A DNA stretch of 64,000 nt from an uncultured Marivita sp. (GCF_947488135.1 NZ_CANKYW010000008.1:1-64000); one strand, 5' to 3'. Positions 26,950 to 36,215 are shown, counted from the stretch's first letter. The notes: generated by a model from the letters alone, not told the origin. Numbers and translations are program-made.

Positions 26950-27381
26950 CTAGCCGAACAGCGTTCCGAGGAAATCGAGAGGCAATCCCAGCACCTGGTC
27001 GAACAGCGCCCAAAGCGCCGGTGCCATGAGGGCGCCCAGAAGCGTTGCCTTCCACGCAGCACCGCCCAGGATGATCCCGATCAGCGCGATCAAGGCGAAA
27101 GTGGCCAGCGGAAAGCCCAGCGGTTGCAGCAGGATCGTGTACCCCACCAGAACCGCCAGCGCCGCCGCCTGCCGCCACATCCGCTGCGGAGCAGGCCATT
27201 CGGCCTGCCCCGTCGGAAACACGACGAGCGATGCGGACAGGATCATCATCGGAATACCGACGATCACCGGAAAGACGGACGGGCCCAGCACATCACCGAA
27301 GGTGATGACATAGTCCCCCGCCTGCCAGGTGTAGAGCGCCGCGACCACGAAGATCACGACGCCCATGATCCGTGTGCTCAT
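26950..27381 (-). CDS. TTT transporter small membrane subunit, TctB family
   Basis: Membrane protein of 143 aa with four hydrophobic stretches and a short N-terminal tail (MSTRIMGVVIFVVAALYTW). It lies between tctC (4-bp overlap) and tctA (27-bp gap). The TctB assignment rests on size, topology and position. The FGTLFG C-terminus follows a final amphipathic segment. Confidence 0.88.
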   Translation of the reverse strand: MSTRIMGVVIFVVAALYTWQAGDYVITFGDVLGPSVFPVIVGIPMMILSASLVVFPTGQAEWPAPQRMWRQAAALAVLVGYTILLQPLGFPLATFALIALIGIILGGAAWKATLLGALMAPALWALFDQVLGLPLDFLGTLFG

Positions 27382-28358
27382 TGAATGATGCCGATATCGC
27401 GCGAGATGTCTTCCATGATCTGCGCCTGTTCACGCACGAAGGTCTCGAACTCGTCGCCACCGCGCCAGATCGGCACGAGACCGGATTCGGTCGCCGCTGT
27501 CTGCCACTCTTCGGAATTGTAGAGTGTTTCGAGCTTCTCGACCCAGGCCGCGTATTCTTCGTCGGTGACCTCACCGCCGGTGTAAAGCCCGCGCCAGTTG
27601 TAGCCGGTCACATCGATGCCCTGCGACGCGGCGGTCGGGATGTCCGGGAAGGCCGGGATCGGTTCGTCCGACAGAGCCGCGAGGATGCGGATGTCACCGG
27701 ATTCCACGAAGCCCGCGATTTCGCCCATGTCGGTCGAGACAACGTCGATCTGTCCGCCCATCATCTGCGTGACCGCATCGGTGCCACCGTCGAACTGCAC
27801 CCAGCGCAGGTCGGACAGGTTTTCGAGCCCGGCAGCATCGGCCACCATCAGCAGGCGGATGTGATCCCAGCCACCGGCACCGGACGATCCGGCAGTCACG
27901 ATCGAGGTCGGGTCGTTGACCATGATCTCGTTCAGCTCGGCCAGGCTTTGGATCGGGCTTTCATCGTCCACCGCGATCACGCCGACATCGGCCCCCAGCA
28001 TCGCCAGATAGCGCATCGAATCCAGCGGCGCGGGATAGCGGCCCTGTGCGATCTGCGTGATGCCCACTGTGGACGTCGCGACGATCAGCTCGGCATCGGC
28101 GGGACGCTCGGATGCGACCATCGCGAAGGTCACGGCCCCGACGCCGCCCGGCATGTTCGTGACCTGAACGTTGCCATCCACGAGATCGAGCTCGGTCAGG
28201 ATACGGCCAATGGTGCGGCAGGTGAAATCCCAGCCGCCGCCGGGGTTCGAGGGCGCGATGCACTCGGTCGCCGTGGCCGGAGCGGCCGTCAGGGTCAGCG
28301 CCGTGGCTGTCACCATCGCGGCACCCAGCTTGGCGGAAATCAGTCTTTGAAAAAACAT
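27378..28358 (-). CDS. TTT transporter binding protein, TctC family
   Basis: Periplasmic binding protein of 326 aa with a Sec signal peptide (LGAAMVTATALTLTAAPATATE). Family features are IAPSNPGGGWDFTCRTIGRIL near the mature N-terminus and a ligand loop near VTAGSSGAGGWDHIRLLM. I use the start at 28358, preceded on minus by GGGAGG, rather than the 366-aa track ORF. Aspartates normally anchoring carboxylates appear conserved. Its likely ligand is a di- or tricarboxylate such as the substrate of the divergent CoA-transferase/lyase pair. Confidence 0.9.
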   Translation of the reverse strand: MFFQRLISAKLGAAMVTATALTLTAAPATATECIAPSNPGGGWDFTCRTIGRILTELDLVDGNVQVTNMPGGVGAVTFAMVASERPADAELIVATSTVGITQIAQGRYPAPLDSMRYLAMLGADVGVIAVDDESPIQSLAELNEIMVNDPTSIVTAGSSGAGGWDHIRLLMVADAAGLENLSDLRWVQFDGGTDAVTQMMGGQIDVVSTDMGEIAGFVESGDIRILAALSDEPIPAFPDIPTAASQGIDVTGYNWRGLYTGGEVTDEEYAAWVEKLETLYNSEEWQTAATESGLVPIWRGGDEFETFVREQAQIMEDISRDIGIIQ

Positions 28359-28531
28359 CGGTTTGTACCTCCCAGTTAAACCTCCACCGAAAGGATGCGA
28401 TTTTCGCACCTTTTTCAAGGCCCTTGCGCGCGATCGTCCCGGTGCGCGAAAATCCGGCGTGCACGGGGCCCCTTGCAATGGCGAATTCCCTCGGGGCAGA
28501 GTGCCGCTTGCCGAAGACGAAAGGACAGGCC

Positions 28532-29503
28532 ATGGCCAAGACCGCCCTCCCCGCGACCACGCCGGTGCCCGATGGCGCCCGCATCACTGTGTGCGAGGTC
28601 GGCCCGCGCGACGGGTTCCAGATCGAGTCCGCCTTCATCCCGACCGACCGCAAGATCGCCATCGTCAACGCGCTCTTCGCATCTGGCTTGCGGCACATGC
28701 AGGTCACGTCCTTCGTCAGCCCCCGCGCCGTGCCGCAACTGGCCGATGCCGAAGAGGTGCTGGCCGGGATCGACCGGCCCGAGGGTGCGGTGATCACCGC
28801 GCTGATCCCGAACTTGCGCGGGGCAGAGCGGGCGGCGGCCTGCGGCGTCGACGCGGTGCACACGGTCGTGTCGGCCTCCGAGACGCACAACCTCAAGAAC
28901 GTGAACCGCTCCGTCGCCACATCGCTCAAGGATTTCGAGGCGGTGTTCACCTTGCTCGACAAGGCGGGCGTGGCCATCGAAGGCGGCATCGCCACCGCCT
29001 TCGGCTGTCCGTTCGAGGGCGAGGTGCCGCCGGAACAGGTCGCCCGGATCGCCAAGCGGTATCAGGAGCTTGGTGCGAAATCCGTGGGGCTTGGCGACAC
29101 CACCGGCATGGCGACGCCCAAGACCGTGCGCGCCGCCATCCGTGCGATCCGGACCGAGGCACCGGGGCTTGGCATCGGGCTGCATTTCCACAACACGCGC
29201 GGCGTGGGCCTTGCCTGCGTCATGGCCGGTCTGGCCGAGGGTGTCACGCATTACGACGCCTCTGTCGGCGGTCTGGGCGGGTGTCCCTTTGCGGCGGGTG
29301 CCACCGGCAATATCTGCACCGAGGATCTGGTCTACCTGCTCAACGAAAGCGGCTATGACACGGGCATCGACCTCGACCGCCTGATCGACGCGGCAAAGCT
29401 GACGCAAGAGATCATCGGCCGCGACCTACCCGGTCAGGTCATCAAGTCCGGCCCCCGCCTGCGCCGCTTCGATCCCGGTCTGACGGCGACGGCCGCAGGA
29501 TGA
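28532..29503 (+). CDS. HMG-CoA lyase family enzyme
   Basis: DRE-TIM metallolyase of 323 aa. VCEVGPRDGFQIES carries the catalytic Arg-Asp pair, and GGLGGCPFAAGATGNICTED matches the HMG-CoA lyase signature with its active-site Cys. The enzyme would split an acyl-CoA such as 3-hydroxy-3-methylglutaryl-CoA to acetyl-CoA and a ketone. It starts at 28532 and overlaps the downstream CoA-transferase by 4 bp, so a free acid is probably activated and then cleaved. Citramalyl-CoA-type substrates are an alternative. Confidence 0.88.
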   Translation: MAKTALPATTPVPDGARITVCEVGPRDGFQIESAFIPTDRKIAIVNALFASGLRHMQVTSFVSPRAVPQLADAEEVLAGIDRPEGAVITALIPNLRGAERAAACGVDAVHTVVSASETHNLKNVNRSVATSLKDFEAVFTLLDKAGVAIEGGIATAFGCPFEGEVPPEQVARIAKRYQELGAKSVGLGDTTGMATPKTVRAAIRAIRTEAPGLGIGLHFHNTRGVGLACVMAGLAEGVTHYDASVGGLGGCPFAAGATGNICTEDLVYLLNESGYDTGIDLDRLIDAAKLTQEIIGRDLPGQVIKSGPRLRRFDPGLTATAAG

Positions 29504-30687
29504 CCGATTTGCCCCTGTCGGGCGTGCGGGTCATCGACCTCACGCGCATCCTCTCCGGTCCGTTTTGCTCCATGCTGCTGGGCGATCTGGGCGCGGATGT
29601 CATCAAGATCGAAGCCCCCGGCGGCGATCACGTGCGCGGCCAGGGTGAAAAGATCGACGGGTTGTCGTGGTATTTCGCCAGCTTCAACCGCAACAAACGC
29701 TCTGTCGTGCTCGACCTGCGCGACCCCCAGGGACGCGCGGTTCTGGAGCGGCTTTTGACCGATGCCGACATCCTGACCGAGAATTTCCGCCCCGGCGTGC
29801 TGAACGAGATGGGCCTCAGCGCAGAGCGTCTGGCCGAGATCAACCCGACCCTCATCGTGGTCAGCGTGAACGGCTACGGATCGACCGGGCCTTACGCGGA
29901 TCGCCCCGCATTCGATTTCATCGCACAGGCCATGTCGGGCTACATGAGCACCAACGGCACGCTTGAATCGGGCCCCTTGCGCACCGCGCCGCCGATGACC
30001 GACCTGATCGCGGGGCTTTACGCCGCCCTTGGGGCCGTCGCCGCCCTGCGCGGGCGCGAGGCGGGCGGCCCGGCGCAGCGGGTCGAGGCGTCGATGATGA
30101 TGTCCATGATGTCGATGCTGGCCTACCTGTCGGCCAACGCGCTGGCGACGGGCATCGATCCGGTGCCGACGGGCAATGACCATCCCATCGCGTCGCCCTA
30201 CGGCCTCTTTCGTACGCAGGATGGGGATATCGCCGTCGCACCGTCGACCGTGCCGATCCTGCGGCGCTTCCTGACCGAGCTTGGGCTGGCCCACTTGCTG
30301 GACGAGCCGCGTTTTGCCGACAACGCCGCCCGCCTCGAGAACCGGACAGAGATGAACGCGCTGATCAATGCAGCACTCGCGAAGGACACGCAGGAAAACT
30401 GGATCAGCCGTTTGAACAGCGCGGGCGTGCCCAGTGGCAAGGTCCAAAGCCTGACCGAGGCCCTGGCCGATCCCCAAGTCGCCGCACAGGAGATGGTAAT
30501 GGATGTGCCGCATCCGGGGCATGGCACGGTGCGCATGACCGGCTTTCCGATGAAGTTTTCGGAAACGCCGCTCGCCCTGCGCCACCCTGCCCCCGATCTG
30601 GGCGCGCAGACCGACGCCGTGCTGACCGATGCGGGGTTCGACGCCGACACCATCGCAACGCTGCGCCGGGATGGCGTGATCGGCTGA
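29500..30687 (+). CDS. CaiB/BaiF family (class III) CoA-transferase
   Basis: Class III CoA-transferase of 395 aa. Typical elements are LPLSGVRVIDLTRILSGPFC at the N-terminus, GDLGADVIKIEAPGGDHVRG, and the active-site Asp region RPAFDFIAQAMSGYMSTNG near residue 140. The family swaps CoA between carboxylic acids through an aspartyl-CoA intermediate. Coupled to an HMG-CoA-lyase-like gene, it may resemble succinyl-CoA:hydroxymethylglutarate CoA-transferase. It converges on the LysR gene with a 9-bp gap. Confidence 0.88.
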   Translation: MTDLPLSGVRVIDLTRILSGPFCSMLLGDLGADVIKIEAPGGDHVRGQGEKIDGLSWYFASFNRNKRSVVLDLRDPQGRAVLERLLTDADILTENFRPGVLNEMGLSAERLAEINPTLIVVSVNGYGSTGPYADRPAFDFIAQAMSGYMSTNGTLESGPLRTAPPMTDLIAGLYAALGAVAALRGREAGGPAQRVEASMMMSMMSMLAYLSANALATGIDPVPTGNDHPIASPYGLFRTQDGDIAVAPSTVPILRRFLTELGLAHLLDEPRFADNAARLENRTEMNALINAALAKDTQENWISRLNSAGVPSGKVQSLTEALADPQVAAQEMVMDVPHPGHGTVRMTGFPMKFSETPLALRHPAPDLGAQTDAVLTDAGFDADTIATLRRDGVIG

Positions 30688-30696
30688 CCGCGCGCT

Positions 30697-31581
30697 TTAC
30701 AAGGCGTCCCAAAGCTTCACGGTCGACCGGTCGAATTGCGATGGGTTGGCATACGCGACGATTGACAAAGGCGTGCGCCAGGCATCGCCTCCGACGGGGA
30801 CGACCTGCCCACTGGCCAGCTCTTGCTGGATCGCGGTTTCCGGCATCCAGGCAAAACCGCTTCCCGCCATGAGCCTGCGTTTTACCGCTTCGACCAAGCC
30901 ATCGACATAAACGGTTTCCGCCGTGAACCGTTTGCGGCCGATCGTATGCTCCACGACCATGCCGAGAAAGCTGGAATGCTCATAGGCGAGGTACGGGATC
31001 GCGTCTTGGGAAGGGTCGTCCAAAGCCCATCCATGATCGCGGACCGCCTGCGCCGTCGCCACCGGGATGAGGTGATCGATCATCAGCTCTTTGCTGGCGA
31101 AGGCGGTCTCGTCGATCGTGGGCGACACGGAGCTGTGCGCATAGCACAGCATGATGTCCACCGCCCCTTCCATCAAAAGCTCGCAACAGGTGCTGAGCGA
31201 ATCCGAGATCACCCGCGTGCGCAGGTCCGGCATGTCGGCCTGAAACGCGTCGATCCGATGCGCGAGGTAATGCACAGAAATCGTGTGCAGCACAGAAAAG
31301 CGGGTGAAGCGATGCTCCCCCCGGTCGGACTCGCGCAGCGTCTGCCGCGCCTCAGCCAGTTGCGAAATCGCCGCCTTGGCGATCGGCAGGAACTGCTGGC
31401 CCGCCTCGGTCAGCTGCACCGGATAGGTGGCGCGGTTGACCAAGGGCATCCCAACCCAGCTTTCCAGCGCCTTGATCCGACGGCTGAACGCCGATTGAGT
31501 GATGTTTCTTTCATCAGCCGCCCGCGTGAAGTTCTGCGACCGCGCAAGACAGTCGAAATCGCGCAACCAGTTCAGATCCAT
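30697..31581 (-). CDS. LysR-family transcriptional regulator
   Basis: LysR regulator of 294 aa. The N-terminal helix-turn-helix (residues 1-60) reads FDCLARSQNFTRAADERNIT and FSRRIKALESWVGMPLVNR. An effector domain follows, with a His-rich VLHTISVHYLAHRID start. It is divergent from the glycine-betaine-type ABC operon at 31823 and convergent with the CoA-transferase. Divergent placement makes the ABC operon the likeliest target; control of the lyase/transferase pair is also possible. Confidence 0.92.
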   Translation of the reverse strand: MDLNWLRDFDCLARSQNFTRAADERNITQSAFSRRIKALESWVGMPLVNRATYPVQLTEAGQQFLPIAKAAISQLAEARQTLRESDRGEHRFTRFSVLHTISVHYLAHRIDAFQADMPDLRTRVISDSLSTCCELLMEGAVDIMLCYAHSSVSPTIDETAFASKELMIDHLIPVATAQAVRDHGWALDDPSQDAIPYLAYEHSSFLGMVVEHTIGRKRFTAETVYVDGLVEAVKRRLMAGSGFAWMPETAIQQELASGQVVPVGGDAWRTPLSIVAYANPSQFDRSTVKLWDAL

Positions 31582-31822
31582 CTAACACCTCTGGAAACAA
31601 GGGCTTTTTCGGCACCTTACCCATAATCATGCAAAATCGGAATAGTTTGATGAAATGTTTGAATTGGCGCGGTGCGCGAATCTGTTCCTACGCTTGACGC
31701 ATGGGCACCCGCGTACCGAACCCACCCTCATCGCGCGAGATGCCAGTGAAGCCGCGACAAGAACGGCGCACCGGAAAAATGACAGGCCACGGCACGTGGC
31801 CGGAACCAACAGAGGAAACACC

Positions 31823-32788
31823 ATGAAAACCATATTGAAGTCTCTAAGCCTCGCCACGGCGGTCAGCGTCTTCGCCCTGCCCGCGCTTGCCTCCGAAGAG
31901 GTCAAGATCGGCGTCCCGTCCTGGACCGGCGCACAGGCAATCGCGCATGTTCTGGGCGAAGTCGTCACCTCGCGCATCGGCGGGCAGGTCGAATATGTCC
32001 CCGGCAACAACGCCACGATCTTTCAGGCGATGGACCAGGGCAAGGGCGATATCGACGTGCATCCCGATGTCTGGCTGCCGAACCAGGAGAGCTTTACCAA
32101 GCAATATGTCGATGAGGCGGGCACCGTGACGCTGTCGTCGAACCCCTACCAAGGCAACCAGGGGTTCTGTGTCTCCAAGCAGTTCGGCGAAGCCAACAAC
32201 ATCACCGACATCGCCGATCTTGGCCGTCCCGACATCGCCGCGCTGATGGACAGCGACGGCAACGGCAAGGGCGAGCTTTGGATCGGTGCGCCGGGCTGGG
32301 CCTCGGCCAACGTGAACGAGGTCAAGGTCCGCGACTACGGTCTGCTTGATTTCATCGAACCCATCCGCGCCGAGGAAGCGGTGAAGACCGCGCGCATCAA
32401 GGACAGTATCGCCAAGGGTGAAGGCTATGCCTTCTATTGCTACGAGCCGCACGCGGTGTGGTTCATGTTCGACGTGATGATGCTCACCGAACCGACATTC
32501 GACGAAGCGAAATACGTCATGGTGCAGCCGTCGGATGACCCCAACTGGTACGAAAATTCGATGGTCGCCACCAAGGACGCACTGAAGGACGTGCAAATCG
32601 CGTGGTCCAATTCGCTCGAAGAGCGGTCCCCGGCGATTGCGGAATTCTTCGCCAATTTCAGCCTGAACGCCGAGGACGTGAGCCAACTCGCTTTCGAGAT
32701 CAGCGCGAACGGCCGTGACCCGGCAGAGGTGGCCGCCGAATGGGTCAACGCCAACAGCGACCGCGTCGACGGATGGCTCGGCCTCTGA
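31823..32788 (+). CDS. Glycine-betaine/choline-type ABC transporter binding protein (ProX/OpuAC family)
   Basis: Periplasmic binding protein of 321 aa with a Sec signal (SLATAVSVFALPALASEE). The OpuAC fold is shown by KIGVPSWTGAQAIAHVLGEV, the DIDVHPDVWLPNQESF loop and several Trp/Tyr residues that could build a cation-pi cage (IGAPGWASANV, YCYEPHAVWFMFD). It is followed by a hairpin, the ATPase and the permease. A quaternary amine or compatible-solute-like ligand is expected from the family; the neighbouring hydrolase suggests it could be catabolic rather than osmotic. Confidence 0.88.
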   Translation: MKTILKSLSLATAVSVFALPALASEEVKIGVPSWTGAQAIAHVLGEVVTSRIGGQVEYVPGNNATIFQAMDQGKGDIDVHPDVWLPNQESFTKQYVDEAGTVTLSSNPYQGNQGFCVSKQFGEANNITDIADLGRPDIAALMDSDGNGKGELWIGAPGWASANVNEVKVRDYGLLDFIEPIRAEEAVKTARIKDSIAKGEGYAFYCYEPHAVWFMFDVMMLTEPTFDEAKYVMVQPSDDPNWYENSMVATKDALKDVQIAWSNSLEERSPAIAEFFANFSLNAEDVSQLAFEISANGRDPAEVAAEWVNANSDRVDGWLGL

Positions 32789-32808
32789 TCGCCCGGTCCT
32801 GACCAAAG

Positions 32809-32834
32809 GGGCATCGGTGAAACCGCCGATGCCC
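32809..32834 (+). other. Intercistronic hairpin after ABC binding-protein gene
   Basis: A perfect 9-bp inverted repeat (GGGCATCGG / CCGATGCCC) with an 8-nt loop lies between the binding protein and the ATPase genes. It is the third case in this window of a strong hairpin right after a solute-binding-protein gene. It has no T-run. Confidence 0.55.
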
Positions 32835-32861
32835 GCCAATCCCCTGACAAGGCGTGGGCTC

Positions 32862-33917
32862 ATGAATGACGACACCGTCATAGAGATATCCAATGTCTGG
32901 AAGATTTTTGGCGCCAAGCCCGAGCTTGCGCTGAAAGCCATCCACGACCGCGGGCTGACCAAGGCCGAGGTGCTGGCCGAATTCAACGCGGTTGTCGGTG
33001 TGGCCGATGTCAGCCTCGACGTGAAGCGCGGTGAGATTTTCTGCATCATGGGGCTGTCGGGCAGCGGCAAGTCCACGCTTGTGCGCCACTTCAACCGCCT
33101 GCTCGAGCCGACCTCCGGCAAGATCGAGATCGAAGGCACCGACGTCATGGCGCTTGGGCCCAAAGAGTTGCAAACCTTCCGCAACCGCAAGATCGGCATG
33201 GTGTTCCAGAACTTTGCGCTGATGCCGCACCGATCGGTGCTCGACAACGTTGCCATGCCGCTGGAAATCCGGCAGGTCGCCAAGAACGAACGGATGCGCC
33301 AGGCGGCGGCGATCCTCGATATTGTCGAACTGGGCGCGTGGGGATCGAAATTCGCGCATGAACTTTCGGGCGGGATGCAGCAACGTGTGGGCCTTGCCCG
33401 CGCGCTTGCAGCGAACCCGGACGTGCTTTTGATGGACGAGCCGTTCTCGGCGCTCGACCCGTTGATCCGGCGGCAGTTGCAGGATGAATTCATCCGCCTG
33501 AGCAAGATCCTCAAGAAATCGACCGTCTTCATCACCCATGATCTGGACGAAGCCGTCCGCATCGGCGACCGCATCGCGATCATGCGCGATGGCAAGATGG
33601 TTCAGATGGGCACCGCCGAAGACATCGTGATGCACCCGGCGGATGATTACGTGGCCGATTTCGTCGCCGGCATTTCGCGGCTCAAGGTGGTGCATGCCCA
33701 TGCGGTGATGCAGCCGTTGGCCCCCTATCTCGCCAAGAATGGCCCCCTGCCCGCAGATGCGCCGCGGGTGAGCGAAAAGGAAACGCTCAGCAACCTGATC
33801 ACCCTCGCCATTAACTACACCAGCGCGATCCTTGTCGAGGACGCAGGTCAGGACGTGGGCGTGATCACCCGCGCCGATCTGTTGCGCACCGTGATCGAAG
33901 GGACGGAAGTGTCATGA
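32862..33917 (+). CDS. Glycine-betaine-type ABC transporter ATP-binding protein (ProV-like)
   Basis: ATPase of 351 aa with Walker A GLSGSGKST, signature LSGGMQQRVG, Walker B VLLMDEPFSALD and an H-loop in VFITHDLDEAV. The ProV-specific N-terminus (ISNVWKIFGAKPELAL ... TKAEVLAEFNAVVGVADV) is present. Its C-terminus holds only a short CBS-like remnant (AILVEDAGQDVGVITRADLL). The start at 32862 excludes a track extension into the upstream gene. It overlaps the permease by 4 bp. Confidence 0.93.
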   Translation: MNDDTVIEISNVWKIFGAKPELALKAIHDRGLTKAEVLAEFNAVVGVADVSLDVKRGEIFCIMGLSGSGKSTLVRHFNRLLEPTSGKIEIEGTDVMALGPKELQTFRNRKIGMVFQNFALMPHRSVLDNVAMPLEIRQVAKNERMRQAAAILDIVELGAWGSKFAHELSGGMQQRVGLARALAANPDVLLMDEPFSALDPLIRRQLQDEFIRLSKILKKSTVFITHDLDEAVRIGDRIAIMRDGKMVQMGTAEDIVMHPADDYVADFVAGISRLKVVHAHAVMQPLAPYLAKNGPLPADAPRVSEKETLSNLITLAINYTSAILVEDAGQDVGVITRADLLRTVIEGTEVS

Positions 33918-35455
33918 ACAAGATGGACATCAACCCGCTCGAAGACACCGAAAGCGATGCCGCCCTCGCCTACGCCGAGGAACGGCGCGAAAACATCCGT
34001 ACCTTCGTCCGCACCAATCCGGACTACTATATCGCGAATTTCGACAAGATCGGCGCGTCCTCCCGCTTTACCCCAACGTTCAACCTCATGGCCGGGCTCT
34101 TCGGTCCGATCTGGTTCGGCGCGCGCGGGCTCTGGTCCTGGGCGCTGCCGTTCCTGATCCTTGAAGCCTTGGCCTTCGTGCAGATCGCACGCGGCCTCTT
34201 CGGCGATCTTGCGGCGGATGCGATGGCGCGCATCGCCTCCATCGAAGGCACGCTGGATCTGCGCCGCCAGCAGCTCGCCGCCGCGATCGAAAGCGGATCG
34301 GACCGGGTCGATGCGTTTCGCCGGACGGTGGAGTCGCTGGAAGCCAATATCGGCGGCATCCGCGACGAGGCTGACGCGCTGGCCGCGCAAGGCCCGACAA
34401 TCGTGCTGACCGGCATCGTCATTCTGATCCTGGCCAAAGCGGCACAGGCAACCGTCGCCAATTGGGCGCTCGAAGCGCGGTTCTCCGAATGGATGTCGGA
34501 TCGGTCGATCCGGTCGGGGCTGCCGGTCTCGCATATCGTCTTCAGCGCGATCTTCATGATCCTGATCGTGGCGACAGCCATGCTCCACTACAGCTTCCCG
34601 GGGCGCTATTCACTGCTCAGCGCCTTCCCGACCGATCCCGATATCCGCCTGACCAGCATCACATGGGTCGAGGATTTCATCGCGTGGTGCGTGCGCAACT
34701 CAGAAGCGTTCTTCGAAGGTCTGACCTTCGGCATCCGCACGCTTCTCGACGCGCTCGAGATCATTCTGGTGCAGACGCCGTGGATCGTGATCGCCAGCCT
34801 GATCATTCTGCTCACATGGCTTACCGCCGGGCTGCGAACGGCGATCTATTCCGGAGCATTCCTGGCGTACATGGGCCTGCTCGGTTTCTGGGAAGCCGCA
34901 ATGACGACACTGGCCTTGCTGGGCACTGCCGCCTGCCTGTCCATCGCCATCGGCATCCCGCTTGGCATGTTCGCCGCGCGGCGGCCCCGGTTCTATGCGT
35001 TCATCCAGCCGATCATGGACTTCATGCAGACCATGCCCGCCTTCGTGTTCATGGTCCCGGTCATCGCCTTTTTCGGCGTCGGCAAACCCGCCGCCGTGGT
35101 CGTCACGATGATCTTCGGCGGCACGCCCGTGGTGCGTCTGACCGTGCTCGGCCTGCGCGGCGTGCCCGAAAGCGTGCGCGAGGCGGCGATCAGTTTCGGC
35201 GCGAACAAGTGGTATCTGCTGACCAAGGTGGACCTGCCGCTGGCCAGCCCGTCGATCCGGGCAGGCATCAACCAGACAATCATGCTGTCGCTCGCCATGG
35301 TGGTGGTCGCCTCGCTCATCGGCGCCAAGGGGTTGGGCGAGGACGTGCTGGAGGCGCTGCAATACGCGAATGTCGGTCAAGGCATCCTTGCCGGGTTCGC
35401 GATCCTCTTCTGCGCCATGATCCTGGACCGCATTGTGCAGGGCGCCCGAAAATGA
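33914..35455 (+). CDS. Glycine-betaine-type ABC permease (ProW-like) with DUF2628-like N-terminal domain
   Basis: Protein of 513 aa, longer than ordinary ProW. Residues ~25-85 resemble the DUF2628 membrane domain (NLMAGLFGPIWFGARGLWSW). A ~60-residue helical, coiled-coil-like segment follows (LDLRRQQLAAAIESGSDRVD) and another helix. The binding-protein-dependent permease domain is C-terminal, with the EAA-loop GVPESVREAAISFGANKW. The permease forms the membrane channel with the ATPase. The N-terminal extension may sense membrane or osmotic state, but that is a guess. The stop overlaps the hydrolase ATG. Confidence 0.88.
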   Translation: MNKMDINPLEDTESDAALAYAEERRENIRTFVRTNPDYYIANFDKIGASSRFTPTFNLMAGLFGPIWFGARGLWSWALPFLILEALAFVQIARGLFGDLAADAMARIASIEGTLDLRRQQLAAAIESGSDRVDAFRRTVESLEANIGGIRDEADALAAQGPTIVLTGIVILILAKAAQATVANWALEARFSEWMSDRSIRSGLPVSHIVFSAIFMILIVATAMLHYSFPGRYSLLSAFPTDPDIRLTSITWVEDFIAWCVRNSEAFFEGLTFGIRTLLDALEIILVQTPWIVIASLIILLTWLTAGLRTAIYSGAFLAYMGLLGFWEAAMTTLALLGTAACLSIAIGIPLGMFAARRPRFYAFIQPIMDFMQTMPAFVFMVPVIAFFGVGKPAAVVVTMIFGGTPVVRLTVLGLRGVPESVREAAISFGANKWYLLTKVDLPLASPSIRAGINQTIMLSLAMVVVASLIGAKGLGEDVLEALQYANVGQGILAGFAILFCAMILDRIVQGARK

Positions 35456-36204
35456 CGCCGGTGGTTTTCGTCCACGGCTTCATGGGCGGCAGCCGACAAT
35501 GGACCGCACTCACCGCGTCCTTGCGCGGCACTGTCGATGTGATCGCGGTGGACCTGCCGGGGTTCGGAGAAAACGCCGACCTCGAAGCGCCCGACAGCAT
35601 CGCGGGCTTCGCCCGCTGGGTGATCGACGCTCTCAGCGCGCAGGGCATCCACCGGTTCCACCTGCTCGGCCACTCGATGGGCGGCATGATCGCGCAGGAA
35701 ATCGCGGCGACGGTGCCGGATCGAGTCTCGCGGTTGGTTCTTTATGGCACGGGGGCCACAGGCGTTCTGCCTGGCCGGTTCGAGACCATCGAGACGTCGA
35801 AATGGCGCGCGCAGTCGGATGGACCGCGCAAGACCGCGCGCCGCATTGCCGCCACCTGGTTTCTCGATCGCGAAGCCTCTCCCGCGTTCGAGGACTGCGC
35901 CGCCATCGCCGAACGCAGCAGCCTCCAGGCGATCACGGCGGGACTCGACGCGATGCAATCGTGGTGCGGCGTGTCCAATCTCGCATCCATCAAGGCCGCG
36001 ACGCTGGTGGTCTGGGGCGACCATGATCGCACCTACCCGTGGCGACAGACCGAACAGCTCTGGATGTCGATCCGCAACAGCGGGCTGGCGGTGCTTCCCA
36101 ATTGCGCCCACGCCGCGCATCTGGAAAAGCCCGAGATCTTCAACGGCATCCTGCGCGATTTCATGACCGCAGAGGTCGCCCAGCCCCAGCCCGTGGGTGG
36201 CTGA
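35452..36204 (+). CDS. Alpha/beta hydrolase
   Basis: Hydrolase of 250 aa with the canonical fold. It shows an oxyanion-hole HGFMGGSRQW motif, the nucleophile elbow GHSMGG with catalytic Ser near residue 85, the acid in WGDHDRTYPW and the His in NCAHAAHLEKPE. It resembles esterases and MhpC-type C-C hydrolases; the substrate is not evident. ATG 35452 overlaps the permease stop, so the imported compound may be its substrate or precursor. The 580-aa track ORF is an artefact of reading through the permease in another frame. Confidence 0.87.
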   Translation: MTPVVFVHGFMGGSRQWTALTASLRGTVDVIAVDLPGFGENADLEAPDSIAGFARWVIDALSAQGIHRFHLLGHSMGGMIAQEIAATVPDRVSRLVLYGTGATGVLPGRFETIETSKWRAQSDGPRKTARRIAATWFLDREASPAFEDCAAIAERSSLQAITAGLDAMQSWCGVSNLASIKAATLVVWGDHDRTYPWRQTEQLWMSIRNSGLAVLPNCAHAAHLEKPEIFNGILRDFMTAEVAQPQPVGG

Positions 36205-36215
36205 TCGAAACGGAG

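Noticed and set aside
25033-27384. 783-aa plus-strand ORF opposite the second TTT operon
   Set aside because: His/Arg/Gln-rich antisense translation; the minus strand carries unmistakable TctA, TctB and CMD proteins.
34462-35451. 580-aa reading of the alpha/beta hydrolase
   Set aside because: The first 330 residues are an out-of-frame reading of the permease gene; ATG 35452 with an ATGA overlap is the real start.
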